A DNA stretch of 64,000 nucleotides from Winogradskyella pelagia. GTDB lineage: Bacteria > Bacteroidota > Bacteroidia > Flavobacteriales > Flavobacteriaceae. Shown piece by piece: positions 17,633 through 25,929 of this stretch. The stretch lies in assembly GCF_017581965.1 (NCBI RefSeq), contig NZ_JAGEVF010000002.1:248001-312000 (forward strand). The letters run 5' to 3'. Position numbers and translations under genes: made by a program. The notes beneath the pieces are model-generated. The model was not told the origin of the DNA and searched no databases. It was given only the letters and a program-made list of their open reading frames with translations. The stretch's first letter is position 1. Each line of letters starts with the position of its first letter.

Positions 17633-18335
17633 AATTGATAAAAACCCCTCTTGTTTGCATGCTTGCTACATTTCCGGTCCATGGACTATTTGGATCTGCA
17701 TCTCTAACGATTTCATCGTTTAAGGCAAAAATGCCACGTATAGATGGTGTAAACTTGAAATATAAAAGATAAAAGTCAATTCCAAATCCTAATTCGTAGA
17801 AATAGGTACTTTTAGTCATCCTAAATTGACCAGAACTATTATCATCAGGATTGTCTTGGTTGCTTGACAAATTTAAAGCAGCAGAAAAACCTCCAACAAT
17901 AAAAGGTTTAAAATTATTAATGCGTTTGGTTGAAAACTTTAGCAGCAACGGTACATGGACATATGTAGATTTTACTTCGCGCAACAAGTCGGCATCATTA
18001 AAATCTAAACCATCGAAATAGCTTTCGTCATAACGTAGATTCCTTGTGGTAAAAAATACACCAGGTTCTAACCTTAGATTTATGTAATCATTAATCCTCA
18101 AATCTCCGACCAATCCCAGATGAAACCCAAAGGAATTGTCAACAAGAATATCCTCAAGATCTTCATTGTAATCAAACTTAAAGTCGTAGCTGTTAAATCC
18201 TAGAAAATATCCCCAAGACAGTAACTTTTGGTCAATATTATCAACGCTATTGGCAACACGTTCTTTGGAAAAAAGTTGTGCACTCAAGCCATTGAAAAAC
18301 ACAAGAAAAGTGACTAAGCTTAAAAGTTGCTTCAT
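17619..18335 (-). CDS. porT: Type IX secretion system outer-membrane protein PorT
   Basis: The 238-residue protein starts MKQLLSLVTFLVFFNGLSAQ, a Sec signal peptide, at the ATG at 18335, one base after the ubiE stop. The rest is an eight-stranded beta-barrel pattern of the PorT type: WGYFLGFNSYDFKFDY, FHLGLVGDLRIND, NLRLEPGVFFTTRNL, KPFIVGGFSAALNL. PorT (SprT) is needed for T9SS secretion in Porphyromonas and Flavobacterium. The neighbours ubiE and a SpoU methyltransferase are the usual porT context in Flavobacteriia as I recall it. A general outer-membrane beta-barrel is the alternative. Confidence 0.82.
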   Translation of the reverse strand: MKQLLSLVTFLVFFNGLSAQLFSKERVANSVDNIDQKLLSWGYFLGFNSYDFKFDYNEDLEDILVDNSFGFHLGLVGDLRINDYINLRLEPGVFFTTRNLRYDESYFDGLDFNDADLLREVKSTYVHVPLLLKFSTKRINNFKPFIVGGFSAALNLSSNQDNPDDNSSGQFRMTKSTYFYELGFGIDFYLLYFKFTPSIRGIFALNDEIVRDADPNSPWTGNVASMQTRGVFINFTFQ

Positions 18336-18336
18336 A

Positions 18337-19068
18337 TTACAATTTGGATGCTTTATAAATAGTTGCCACGCCCATGGTCTGTGGATGGTCTTTGACATTA
18401 ATAAACCCAATTTTTCTCAAAATATTGTTCAAGGTTTCGCCATAAGGAAATACTGAGGCAGATTCACTAAGATATTTATAGGCGACCTTATCTTTAGAGA
18501 ATAGGCGCCCTATAACAGGTAATATAAATTTTGAATACACGTTGTATCCTAATCGGTAAATGGGATTTGTAGGAACTGAGGTTTCTAAAATAACGAATAT
18601 ACCGTTTGGTTTTAGCACGCGAAGAATCTCAGCAAGTCCTTTTTCCAAGTTTTCAAAATTACGAATACCAAATGCCACAGTAATCGCATCAAAACTATTG
18701 TCCTCAAAGGGTAAATCTTCAGAGTCACCTACAACCATTGTAATAGTCTCATCGAGGTTTTGAGCATTGATTTTTTGTCGCCCAACCTCTAGCATACCAT
18801 CACTGATATCCAAGCCAATAATTTTTTTGGCATTTGTGGTGCTTAAATTAATAGCCAAATCACCAGTACCTGTCGCAATATCTAAAATGGTTTCAGGGTT
18901 TTGACTAGCAATAAGTTCTACCACTTTTTTACGCCACTTTACATCTATACCAAAAGAAATGACACGATTTAAACCATCATATTCTTGCGAGATGGTATCA
19001 AACATTTTAGTGACCTGAGCTTTTTTTGTAGCATCACTATTTTTATATGGTTTAACCTTTTGGGCCAT
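18337..19068 (-). CDS. ubiE: Demethylmenaquinone methyltransferase (UbiE/MenG)
   Basis: The enzyme methylates demethylmenaquinone in the last step of menaquinone synthesis. The 243-residue version from the ATG at 19068 ([12 protein letters not shown]) is preferred because the upstream start at 19083 overlaps a -7 promoter element. Motifs are the UbiE signature [23 protein letters not shown] motif [34 protein letters not shown] and ETSVPTNP. The stop lies next to the porT start, so the two are co-transcribed. Menaquinone is the likely electron acceptor of the NQR complex encoded further along. Confidence 0.93.
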   Translation of the reverse strand: MAQKVKPYKNSDATKKAQVTKMFDTISQEYDGLNRVISFGIDVKWRKKVVELIASQNPETILDIATGTGDLAINLSTTNAKKIIGLDISDGMLEVGRQKINAQNLDETITMVVGDSEDLPFEDNSFDAITVAFGIRNFENLEKGLAEILRVLKPNGIFVILETSVPTNPIYRLGYNVYSKFILPVIGRLFSKDKVAYKYLSESASVFPYGETLNNILRKIGFINVKDHPQTMGVATIYKASKL

Positions 19069-19080
19069 TAAATTTTTTGG

Positions 19081-19088
19081 CAAATATA
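19081..19088 (-). promoter_or_regulatory. Putative -7 promoter element for ubiE-porT
   Basis: The minus strand reads TATATTTG, an exact consensus match, overlapping the longer ubiE start. The predicted leader to the ATG at 19068 is only about 6 bases. Confidence 0.5.
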
Positions 19089-19167
19089 AGGTATTATAGG
19101 ACTTTTGTAATCATCTAACTTGTAATTATGGACAGTTTTAAACTAATTGCTGGACAAATAATATATG

Positions 19168-19175
19168 TATATTTG
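19168..19175 (+). promoter_or_regulatory. Putative -7 promoter element for trkA-trkH
   Basis: TATATTTG matches the consensus exactly, with ATTG about 18 bases before it as a weak -33 box. The predicted leader is about 18 bases. Confidence 0.55.
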
Positions 19176-19198
19176 TACCCTGATTTCAATTAGAATCA

Positions 19199-20548
19199 AT
19201 GAAAATAATTATTGCAGGTGCTGGAGAAGTAGGGTTTCATTTAGCCAAATTATTGTCATACGAGTCGCAAGAGATAACTCTCATTGATAACAAGAAAGAC
19301 AGTTTGACCTATGCCGGTGAGCATTTAGATATAAAAACTATTAAAGGTGATGCCACTTCACTTACGATTTTGCAAGAGGCAAGAATTGAGCTAGCTTCGT
19401 TGTTTATAGCCGTAACCTCATCGGAGACTACAAATATTACAGCAAGTGTACTTGCAAAACAACTTGGAGCGCAGCGCACTATTGCTAGGATTTCAAATAC
19501 GGAGTTTATTGATAATAAAGAGACTATAGATTTCTCGCAATTAGGAATCGATGAATTGATTTCACCTGAGTCTCTAGCTGCTTCAGAAATACAACTTCTC
19601 CTTAATCAATATGGGTTTAATGACACCTATGAGTTTGAGGATGGCGCACTTACCATGCTAAGTCTGAGGTTGTCCAGAACCGCGGCATTTGTCGGTAAAT
19701 CCGTAAGAGAGGCAGGAGAATTATATTCAGATTTGCATTTTATTCCCATAGCTATTCAGAGGTACGGGACACAGTATACCATTATTCCGAGAGGAGATAC
19801 CCAATTTAAAGAAGGGGATAATGTTGTTTTCATGACCTCTAAAGGTGGAGATGACGAATTATTTCAACTATCGGGCAAAGTGAAAGTCGGAATAAAAAAC
19901 GTAATGATTCTTGGCGGCAGTAAAATTGGTTATAAAACAGCTAAAGATTTATGCGCAAGTAAGTTTAACGTAAAGCTTGTTGAAAATAAAAAGTCCAATG
20001 CTGAGGACCTAGCAGACCAGTTGCCAAATGCTCTTATCATTTGCGGTGATGGTAGAAATGTTGAAATATTAGAAGAGGAGAATATCTCTGATATGGATGC
20101 TTTTATATCCGTGACGGGTAATTCTGAAACTAATATTATGTCTTGCTTATTGGCGAAATCTAAAGGGGTGAGAAAAACTATTGCCTTAGTGGAGAATATG
20201 GATTATTATCAACTGTCACAATCTATTGGTATTGATACGCTCATCAATAAAAAACTTTTAGCAGCCAATAATATTTTTAGATATATAAGAAAAGGTGAAG
20301 TTGTGGCCATGACCAAACTTACTAATATGAATGCTGAGCTTTTAGAGTTTGTTGTTAAACCTAAATCCAAGATTACCAACCAGCGCATAAAAGATTTAAA
20401 CTTTCCGAAATCAGCTATTTTTGGAGGTGTTATTAGAGATGGGGAAGGATTAATTCCATTGGGAAGTTTTCAAATTGAAGCTGGTGATCGCGTTGTGGTA
20501 TGTTGTTTACCGCGGTCTATCTCTGAGGTAGAAGCGTTTTTTTCGTAG
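19199..20548 (+). CDS. trkA: Trk potassium uptake regulatory subunit TrkA
   Basis: The 449-residue cytosolic protein has two RCK modules, each with a Rossmann nucleotide-binding fold followed by a TrkA-C domain. The first fold starts MKIIIAGAGEVGFHLAK and ends the second strand at LIDNKKD; the second starts near residue 234 with VMILGGSKIGYKTAKDL. It gates the TrkH channel in response to NAD(H) and ATP/ADP. The trkH gene begins three bases after its stop, so the two form an operon. The length is typical of two-module TrkA. Confidence 0.95.
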   Translation: MKIIIAGAGEVGFHLAKLLSYESQEITLIDNKKDSLTYAGEHLDIKTIKGDATSLTILQEARIELASLFIAVTSSETTNITASVLAKQLGAQRTIARISNTEFIDNKETIDFSQLGIDELISPESLAASEIQLLLNQYGFNDTYEFEDGALTMLSLRLSRTAAFVGKSVREAGELYSDLHFIPIAIQRYGTQYTIIPRGDTQFKEGDNVVFMTSKGGDDELFQLSGKVKVGIKNVMILGGSKIGYKTAKDLCASKFNVKLVENKKSNAEDLADQLPNALIICGDGRNVEILEEENISDMDAFISVTGNSETNIMSCLLAKSKGVRKTIALVENMDYYQLSQSIGIDTLINKKLLAANNIFRYIRKGEVVAMTKLTNMNAELLEFVVKPKSKITNQRIKDLNFPKSAIFGGVIRDGEGLIPLGSFQIEAGDRVVVCCLPRSISEVEAFFS

Positions 20549-20551
20549 CGT

Positions 20552-22054
20552 ATGTCTAGAATACATCTTAATTATAAAATCATCTTCCATTTTTTTGGAC
20601 TGCTTTTGCTGTTTAATGGTGGTTTTATGCTCATCTCAACCTTAATCAGCCTAATTTATAAAGATGGCGTTACGTTAGAGCTATTTCTGGCAGGAATGGT
20701 AACCTTGCTTATTGGGTCTTTTGCTATGATTGGTACTAAAAATCATAGAAAAGAAATGAATAAGCGGGAAGGATATATAGTTGTAGCCTTTGGTTGGATT
20801 GTGATGTCCCTGACAGGAACACTCCCGTATCTGGTTACAGGTGCTATTCCAACCTTTACTGAAGCTTTTTTCGAAACCATGTCTGGTTATACTACAACAG
20901 GTGCTAGTATTTTAAATGATATTGAGATTATTCCAAAAGGTGTTTTGTTTTGGAGAAGCACCACACACTGGATTGGTGGTATGGGAATTATAGTTTTGGC
21001 GATAGCTATTTTACCATTACTAGGTGTAGGCGGGATGCAGTTGTTTGCAGCTGAAGCTCCTGGGCCAGGAGGTGATAAGTTACATCCGAGAATTACAGAT
21101 ACCGCAAAGCGTTTATGGTTAATTTATGTGGGTTATACAGCGGCAGAAACTATACTCCTACAAATCGCTGGGATGTCTTTTTTCGATGCTATTAATCATG
21201 CATTAAGTACGCTTTCTACGGGTGGATTCTCTACTAAAAACGCAAGTATCGCGCATTGGAATGACAACCCTGCCATTCAATACATCATTATCTTTTTTAT
21301 GTTTCTGGCTGGTACAAACTTTGTGCTGAGTTATTATCTCTTTAAGGGTAAGGTTTCTAAAATTGTAAAAGATGACGAGTTTAAGCTATACTTTAGATTT
21401 ATAGCTATATTCACAATAGTGGCTGCGATTCTGATTTATTTTAGAGCTGATGTCTCCCAATCGTCTGTAACCCATCCCATGGTCCTTGGAGAGGGTGAGA
21501 GTGCCATAAGACACGGTTTGTTTCAGGTGTTGGCTATAGTAACAACAACAGGCTTTGTTACGGCAGACTATACCATGTGGACACCGTTTTTAACTGTATT
21601 CTTTTTTGGTTTAATGTTCTTAGGGGGTTCTGCAGGGAGTACTGCGGGTGGTGTAAAAGTTGTGCGCCACCTGATATTAATTAAAAATGGATTTTTAGAA
21701 TTTAAGCGGGCCTTACATCCGAATGCCATTCTTCCTGTACGTTACAATAATAAATCTATTTCGGGAGAAATCGTATTTAATATTCTTGGCTTTTTTATTC
21801 TATACATGTTATCCTTTATCATTGGAGGTTTGGGCTTCTCCATGTTTCAAATGGATTTTGAATCTGCCATAGGCCTTTCCGCTTCGAGCTTGGGAAATGT
21901 CGGTCCTGCTCTTGGTGATTTCGGACCAGTGAATAATTATGCCGGATTACCAGCTTTGGGTAAGTGGTGGGCTTCGTTTTTGATGCTTTTAGGACGATTA
22001 GAATTGTTTACCATCCTCATTTTGCTGACGCCCTTTTTCTGGCGAAATCGTTAA
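20552..22054 (+). CDS. trkH: Trk potassium uptake channel TrkH
   Basis: The 500-residue membrane protein belongs to the TrkH/KtrB superfamily, with four M1-P-M2 repeats. Selectivity-filter-like segments include SGYTTTGASIL, STGGFSTKNAS, TTTGFVTADYTMW and SASSLGNVGPALGD, each with the key Gly. It takes up K+ together with TrkA, which is encoded immediately upstream. The start is set by tight coupling to trkA (ATG three bases after the stop). No terminator is obvious in the AT-rich stretch that follows. Confidence 0.95.
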   Translation: MSRIHLNYKIIFHFFGLLLLFNGGFMLISTLISLIYKDGVTLELFLAGMVTLLIGSFAMIGTKNHRKEMNKREGYIVVAFGWIVMSLTGTLPYLVTGAIPTFTEAFFETMSGYTTTGASILNDIEIIPKGVLFWRSTTHWIGGMGIIVLAIAILPLLGVGGMQLFAAEAPGPGGDKLHPRITDTAKRLWLIYVGYTAAETILLQIAGMSFFDAINHALSTLSTGGFSTKNASIAHWNDNPAIQYIIIFFMFLAGTNFVLSYYLFKGKVSKIVKDDEFKLYFRFIAIFTIVAAILIYFRADVSQSSVTHPMVLGEGESAIRHGLFQVLAIVTTTGFVTADYTMWTPFLTVFFFGLMFLGGSAGSTAGGVKVVRHLILIKNGFLEFKRALHPNAILPVRYNNKSISGEIVFNILGFFILYMLSFIIGGLGFSMFQMDFESAIGLSASSLGNVGPALGDFGPVNNYAGLPALGKWWASFLMLLGRLELFTILILLTPFFWRNR

Positions 22055-22217
22055 ATTTTTATTTTTTTTCAAAAAAATATAATTTTCATCTAGCCTATAT
22101 ATTTACTAATATTTCATGTGGATTATGTAGTGGTAAATCTTAAAGCTCTGTAATAGAAGATGTAACATTTTTGTTTGATGACCGTCATATCTACATAACC
22201 AATTAAAAATCATCATC

Positions 22218-22466
22218 ATGGAATTATCAGTAAATCAAGATTTAGACTTAGAGCCAGAACCTTTAGTTGTTGCTTGTAACATAACCGAGGGATTGTTAAA
22301 ATCAAATTACAAAATGGTTGTTAATGGAAATTTTAAAACAACCTCTTCCGATTCTATATTCAAAATCCGCCAGGGCATAAAGGCCATTCAATCTAATACT
22401 GTAAATCACGCTTCAGTTATTCTTAAACTCACACTATTTGCAGTTACCTTAATCGCTATATTCTAA
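22218..22466 (+). CDS. Small hypothetical protein with C-terminal hydrophobic helix
   Basis: The 82-residue product begins MELSVNQDLDLEPEPLVV and ends in a hydrophobic helix (VILKLTLFAVTLIAIF). I recognise no family. The ATG follows ATCATC, like the starts of other small secreted or membrane proteins in this window, and an A-rich stretch lies upstream. It is on the trkH strand 160 bases downstream and may be independent. It could be a tail-anchored membrane peptide. Coding status rests only on open frame, composition and start context. Confidence 0.45.
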   Translation: MELSVNQDLDLEPEPLVVACNITEGLLKSNYKMVVNGNFKTTSSDSIFKIRQGIKAIQSNTVNHASVILKLTLFAVTLIAIF

Positions 22467-22817
22467 AAGGTATATGCTTAGACTTATGAACTCTTACTTA
22501 CTTGGGATTATGTCTTTTATATAAAACTCTTTAACTAAGAGCACAAGGGAAATGTATTAAAAAATTACGTTTATGCCACTTGGCGAATCAATGATACGCG
22601 CTTTGAAGAGTAATAAGGGCATAAATGTATAGTAAAAGTACATGGACGTCAAATAGGTTTACGAAAGTTCAAGCAGAAGAGCAACAATCTTAAGGTTCAG
22701 GTATTGGTGGCTTCAAGCGTAATAATAGCAGATTGGGTTTGGAGCATTAGGTAATCATAAAAAAGCCATAGTACAATGGTGGCACTATGGCTTTAAATTT
22801 TTGTACTTCGACCTAGT
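22467..22817. other. 351-base gap with a possible decayed small reading frame and a terminator
   Basis: No intact gene is seen. A short plus-strand frame at 22573-22632 reads MPLGESMIRALKSNKGINV and stops. In the next frame coding-like sequence continues (STWTSNRFTKVQAEEQQS, then GSGIGGFKRNNSRLGLEH) up to 22750, interrupted by one stop. This could be the remains of a small gene or chance. A minus-strand terminator for the aminotransferase occupies the right end. Confidence 0.4.
22762..22794 (-). terminator. Intrinsic terminator after the aminotransferase gene
   Basis: An 11-base perfect stem (22762-22772 with 22784-22794, AAAGCCATAGT) and an 11-base loop, ending in TTTTTT on the minus strand. 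Confidence 0.8.
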
Positions 22818-24002
22818 CTAAGATAGGGCTTCCTTAATACGTTTAACAGCTTCCTTAATTTCAACCTGAGAAGCTGCATACGAAATTCTTATACAGTTCG
22901 GATTTCCGAATGCTTCTCCTGTCACTGTTGCGACAAGGGCTTCCTCAAGAAGGAATATGGCCATATCACTTGAATTATTTATGGTTTTTCCTTTAATGGT
23001 TTTTCCAAAATAGGAAGAAACGTCTGGAAAAACATAAAAAGCACCTTCAGGTTCATTGGTTTTAAAACCGTCAATATCATTTAACAATCCTAATATTAAT
23101 TGTCGTCTTACCTTGAATTCATCAACCATATATTGTACGCTCGAAGCAGGGGCTTCTAGAGCGGTAATAACAGCTCTTTGAGCAATGCAATTAGCGCCAC
23201 TGGTAACTTGGCCTTGTATTTTATTGCAGGCGCGTGCAATCCAATCTGGCGCTCCGATATATCCAATTCTCCAACCTGTCATCGCAAAAGCTTTAGAAAC
23301 ACCGTTAACCGTGATAGTACGATTGTACATATCATCAAATTGAGCCATGCTATAATGACCACCTTTAAAATTGATATGCTCATAAATTTCGTCAGAAACA
23401 ATATAAATATTAGGATGTTTTTTTAAAACATCTGCTAAGGCCCTTAATTCTTCTTTGCTATAAACGGATCCGCTTGGATTGCAAGGCGAACTATACCAAA
23501 TCATTTTGGTTTTAGGTGTTATCGCTGCTTCTAATTGTGCTGCAGTCATTTTAAAGTCGTTCTCTATAGAGGTTTTAACTTCTACTGGGACGCCTTCGTT
23601 TAACTTAACAATGTCGCTGTAGCTTACCCAATATGGACAAGGAAGAATGACTTCGTCCCCGTCGTTAAGTAGTACTGACGCTATGTTAAAAAGTGCTTGT
23701 TTGGCACCAGTTGAAACTACAATTTGAGGCAGGCTATAGTCTAGACCATTATCTCTCTTAAACTTTGTGATTATAGCGTTCTTTAAATCTACATAACCAT
23801 CAACAGGAGTATAACTATTGTAATTATCATTAATAGCTTGTATAGCAGCATCCTTTATAAAATCTGGTGTGTCAAAATCTGGTTCTCCCAGGCTTAACCC
23901 TATAATATCTTTTCCTTCTGCTCGAAGTTCTCTTGCCTTAGCAGCCATAGCTAAGGTTGCTGATGTAGACAAATTAGTGACTCTATCAGATAATTGATTC
24001 AT
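22818..24002 (-). CDS. Class I/II pyridoxal-phosphate aminotransferase, aspartate-aminotransferase type
   Basis: The 394-residue enzyme matches the class I aminotransferase subgroup that includes bacterial aspartate and prephenate aminotransferases. Visible are the N-terminal LSLGEPDFDTPDFI, STGAKQALFNIASVL for PLP phosphate binding, CNPSGSVYSKEEL, VSDEIYEHINF and the Schiff-base lysine in NGVSKAFAMTGWRIGYIG. It probably transfers the amino group of aspartate to 2-oxoglutarate. Substrate range cannot be read. It is followed by a terminator and preceded by the desaturase gene on the same strand, 14 bases away, so the two are probably co-transcribed. Confidence 0.9.
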   Translation of the reverse strand: MNQLSDRVTNLSTSATLAMAAKARELRAEGKDIIGLSLGEPDFDTPDFIKDAAIQAINDNYNSYTPVDGYVDLKNAIITKFKRDNGLDYSLPQIVVSTGAKQALFNIASVLLNDGDEVILPCPYWVSYSDIVKLNEGVPVEVKTSIENDFKMTAAQLEAAITPKTKMIWYSSPCNPSGSVYSKEELRALADVLKKHPNIYIVSDEIYEHINFKGGHYSMAQFDDMYNRTITVNGVSKAFAMTGWRIGYIGAPDWIARACNKIQGQVTSGANCIAQRAVITALEAPASSVQYMVDEFKVRRQLILGLLNDIDGFKTNEPEGAFYVFPDVSSYFGKTIKGKTINNSSDMAIFLLEEALVATVTGEAFGNPNCIRISYAASQVEIKEAVKRIKEALS

Positions 24003-24016
24003 CTTGTAATATGTGT

Positions 24017-25117
24017 TTAAGCTTGAATTGCTGGAGGCATTCCCATTTCTTTTAGAAATCTAAAATGGGCTATAACAGCTTTTCTTGTGGTTTCGTATTC
24101 TTTATAAGGCAAATTAAATTCCTTAGCAGTATCTTTTACGATTTTTGCAATTTTACCGTAGTGAATATGACTAATATGTGGGAAAATATGATGCTCAACT
24201 TGATGGTTTAAGCCTCCTGTATACCAATTAACTAGCCAATTTTTACGACCGAAATTTACAGTAGTCTTAAGCTGATGAATGGCCCAAGTGTTTTTCATTG
24301 TACCGTCTTTTTCTGGCATAGGCATTTCGGCCTCATCCATAACATGTGCCAATTGAAAAACGACACTAAGGATTAAACCAGCAACATAGTGCATTATTAA
24401 AAACCCGATAAGCACCTCATACCACGCTAAATCTGTAAGTACTATAGGTATAACAATCCACATACTTACATAAATAAGTTTAGAAATTACCAATTTACTC
24501 CAATTAACAATTGGGTTGGGCAACTTGCCGTAAGAGAGTTTTCGCTTCATGTAGCGATACATTTGCTGAAAATCTGTAGTTATGGCCCAATTAATGGTTA
24601 ACAGACCATATAGTAGTATAGAGTAGTAATGTTGAAATTTGTGGTATTTACGCCACTCTGCATGTTTTGAAAAACGCAATATTCTTCCAGCTTCTAAGTC
24701 TTCATCGTGTCCATGAATATTGGTGTAGGTATGGTGTAGTACATTGTGTTGTACTTTCCAATTATAAACGTTGCCAGCTAAGATATATATACTACTTCCC
24801 ATTAATCGGTTAACCCATTCCTTATTAGAAAAAGAACCGTGGTTGCCATCATGCATGACGTTCATTCCTACACCAGCCATACCTATTCCCATAACAACTG
24901 TTAAGAGTAACTGAGCCCAAGTGGGAATTTCTAAGGTTAATAATAAAAAGTAAGGTGTTAGAAATATGGCAAACATGACTATGGTTTTTAACCATAGTTG
25001 CCAATTACCGGTTCGTTTTATATTGTTTTCCTTAAAATAATTGTTAACACGTTTATTTAAGGTTCTAAAAAATTTCGCAGAGTCTGTTCTTGAAAAGGAA
25101 AGGGTTTGTTGTGCCAT
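24017..25117 (-). CDS. Membrane fatty-acid (acyl-CoA/acyl-lipid) desaturase
   Basis: The 366-residue integral membrane protein carries the three histidine boxes of di-iron desaturases: MHDGNHGSFSN, VQHNVLHHTYTN and GGLNHQVEHHIFPHI. The last box, QxxHH, is typical of front-end or linoleoyl-type desaturases. Two hydrophobic pairs lie around residues 48-95 and 215-255. It introduces double bases into membrane lipids, a usual cold-adaptation function. A promoter element and a small hairpin lie in its upstream region, and the aminotransferase gene follows closely. Position specificity is unknown. Confidence 0.9.
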   Translation of the reverse strand: MAQQTLSFSRTDSAKFFRTLNKRVNNYFKENNIKRTGNWQLWLKTIVMFAIFLTPYFLLLTLEIPTWAQLLLTVVMGIGMAGVGMNVMHDGNHGSFSNKEWVNRLMGSSIYILAGNVYNWKVQHNVLHHTYTNIHGHDEDLEAGRILRFSKHAEWRKYHKFQHYYSILLYGLLTINWAITTDFQQMYRYMKRKLSYGKLPNPIVNWSKLVISKLIYVSMWIVIPIVLTDLAWYEVLIGFLIMHYVAGLILSVVFQLAHVMDEAEMPMPEKDGTMKNTWAIHQLKTTVNFGRKNWLVNWYTGGLNHQVEHHIFPHISHIHYGKIAKIVKDTAKEFNLPYKEYETTRKAVIAHFRFLKEMGMPPAIQA

Positions 25118-25137
25118 TAATTCTAATTTTTAATACA

Positions 25138-25156
25138 TCACCTAGGGGATAGGTGA
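25138..25156 (-). promoter_or_regulatory. Hairpin in the predicted desaturase 5' leader
   Basis: A perfect seven-base stem (TCACCTA with TAGGTGA) and a five-base loop lie between the predicted transcription start and the desaturase ATG. It could affect mRNA stability or translation; the function is inferred. Confidence 0.35.
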
Positions 25157-25169
25157 AAGTCTTAAGCTT

Positions 25170-25177
25170 CAAAGATA
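25170..25177 (-). promoter_or_regulatory. Putative -7 promoter element for the desaturase
   Basis: The minus strand reads TATCTTTG, an exact match to TANNTTTG, giving a predicted leader of about 47 bases. Confidence 0.5.
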
Positions 25178-25234
25178 ACTAAATAATGATTTCTTCTAAA
25201 CAAGGTTTAGTTAATTTCTGCGATTAATTTGATG

Positions 25235-25242
25235 TATTTTTG
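25235..25242 (+). promoter_or_regulatory. Putative -7 promoter element for rsmG
   Basis: TATTTTTG matches the consensus and overlaps the TTG at 25240, ruling that out as a start. The leader to the ATG at 25258 would be about 10 bases. Confidence 0.5.
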
Positions 25243-25257
25243 CCCAACAATTTAATC

Positions 25258-25884
25258 ATGGACATCATTTTAAAATATTTTGAAGGCTTAACTCAGCGAC
25301 AGATTCAACAATTTGAAGCGCTAGATTCTCTTTACAGGGACTGGAATGCCAAGATAAATGTTATTTCTCGCAAGGATATTGATGAGTTGTATTTAAGGCA
25401 TGTACTGCACTCCTTAGGTATTGCTAAAGTAATCGATTTTTCGGATAAATCATCCATACTCGATGTAGGTACAGGTGGCGGTTTTCCTGGGATTCCTTTG
25501 GCTATTCTGTTTCCAGAATGTCAATTTCACCTGGTAGACAGTATAAATAAAAAGCTCAAAGTTGTAAATGGCGTTACTGAGGCGCTTGGATTGAAAAATG
25601 TTAAAACAACTCATGCTAGAGTAGAAGTAATAGATGAACAATACGATTTTATTGTAAGCAGAGCGGTAACACGTATGCCAGAATTTGTTAAATGGGTTAG
25701 AGGAAAGACAAAAAAAAAGCAGAACAATTTATTAAAGAATGGTATACTTTACTTAAAGGGTGGTGACCTTACGGAAGAATTGGGACGGTATACGACCACT
25801 ACTATATTTCCACTTTCAAAGTATTTTACTGAAGACTTTTTTTACACAAAGAAAGTGGTTCATTTGCCTTTAAAGTATAAATAA
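25258..25884 (+). CDS. rsmG: 16S rRNA (guanine-527-N7)-methyltransferase RsmG
   Basis: The 208-residue enzyme methylates G527 of 16S rRNA with SAM. It has the GidB signature: WNAKINVISRKDIDELYLRHVLHSL, SAM motif ILDVGTGGGFPGIPLAI, VDSINKKLKVV and FIVSRAVTRMPEFV. The ATG at 25258 is chosen over a TTG six codons earlier that overlaps the promoter element. The length is normal. The gene stands alone and ends in a strong terminator. Confidence 0.94.
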   Translation: MDIILKYFEGLTQRQIQQFEALDSLYRDWNAKINVISRKDIDELYLRHVLHSLGIAKVIDFSDKSSILDVGTGGGFPGIPLAILFPECQFHLVDSINKKLKVVNGVTEALGLKNVKTTHARVEVIDEQYDFIVSRAVTRMPEFVKWVRGKTKKKQNNLLKNGILYLKGGDLTEELGRYTTTTIFPLSKYFTEDFFYTKKVVHLPLKYK

Positions 25885-25910
25885 AAAAAGCCTCTGCTAC
25901 GAGGCTTTTT
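25885..25910. terminator. Bidirectional intrinsic terminator
   Basis: A ten-base perfect stem (25885-25894 with 25901-25910, AAAAAGCCTC) with six-base loop, between the convergent rsmG and the T9SS cargo gene. Confidence 0.85.
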
Positions 25911-25929
25911 AGTTTTATTGTCTACTTGT

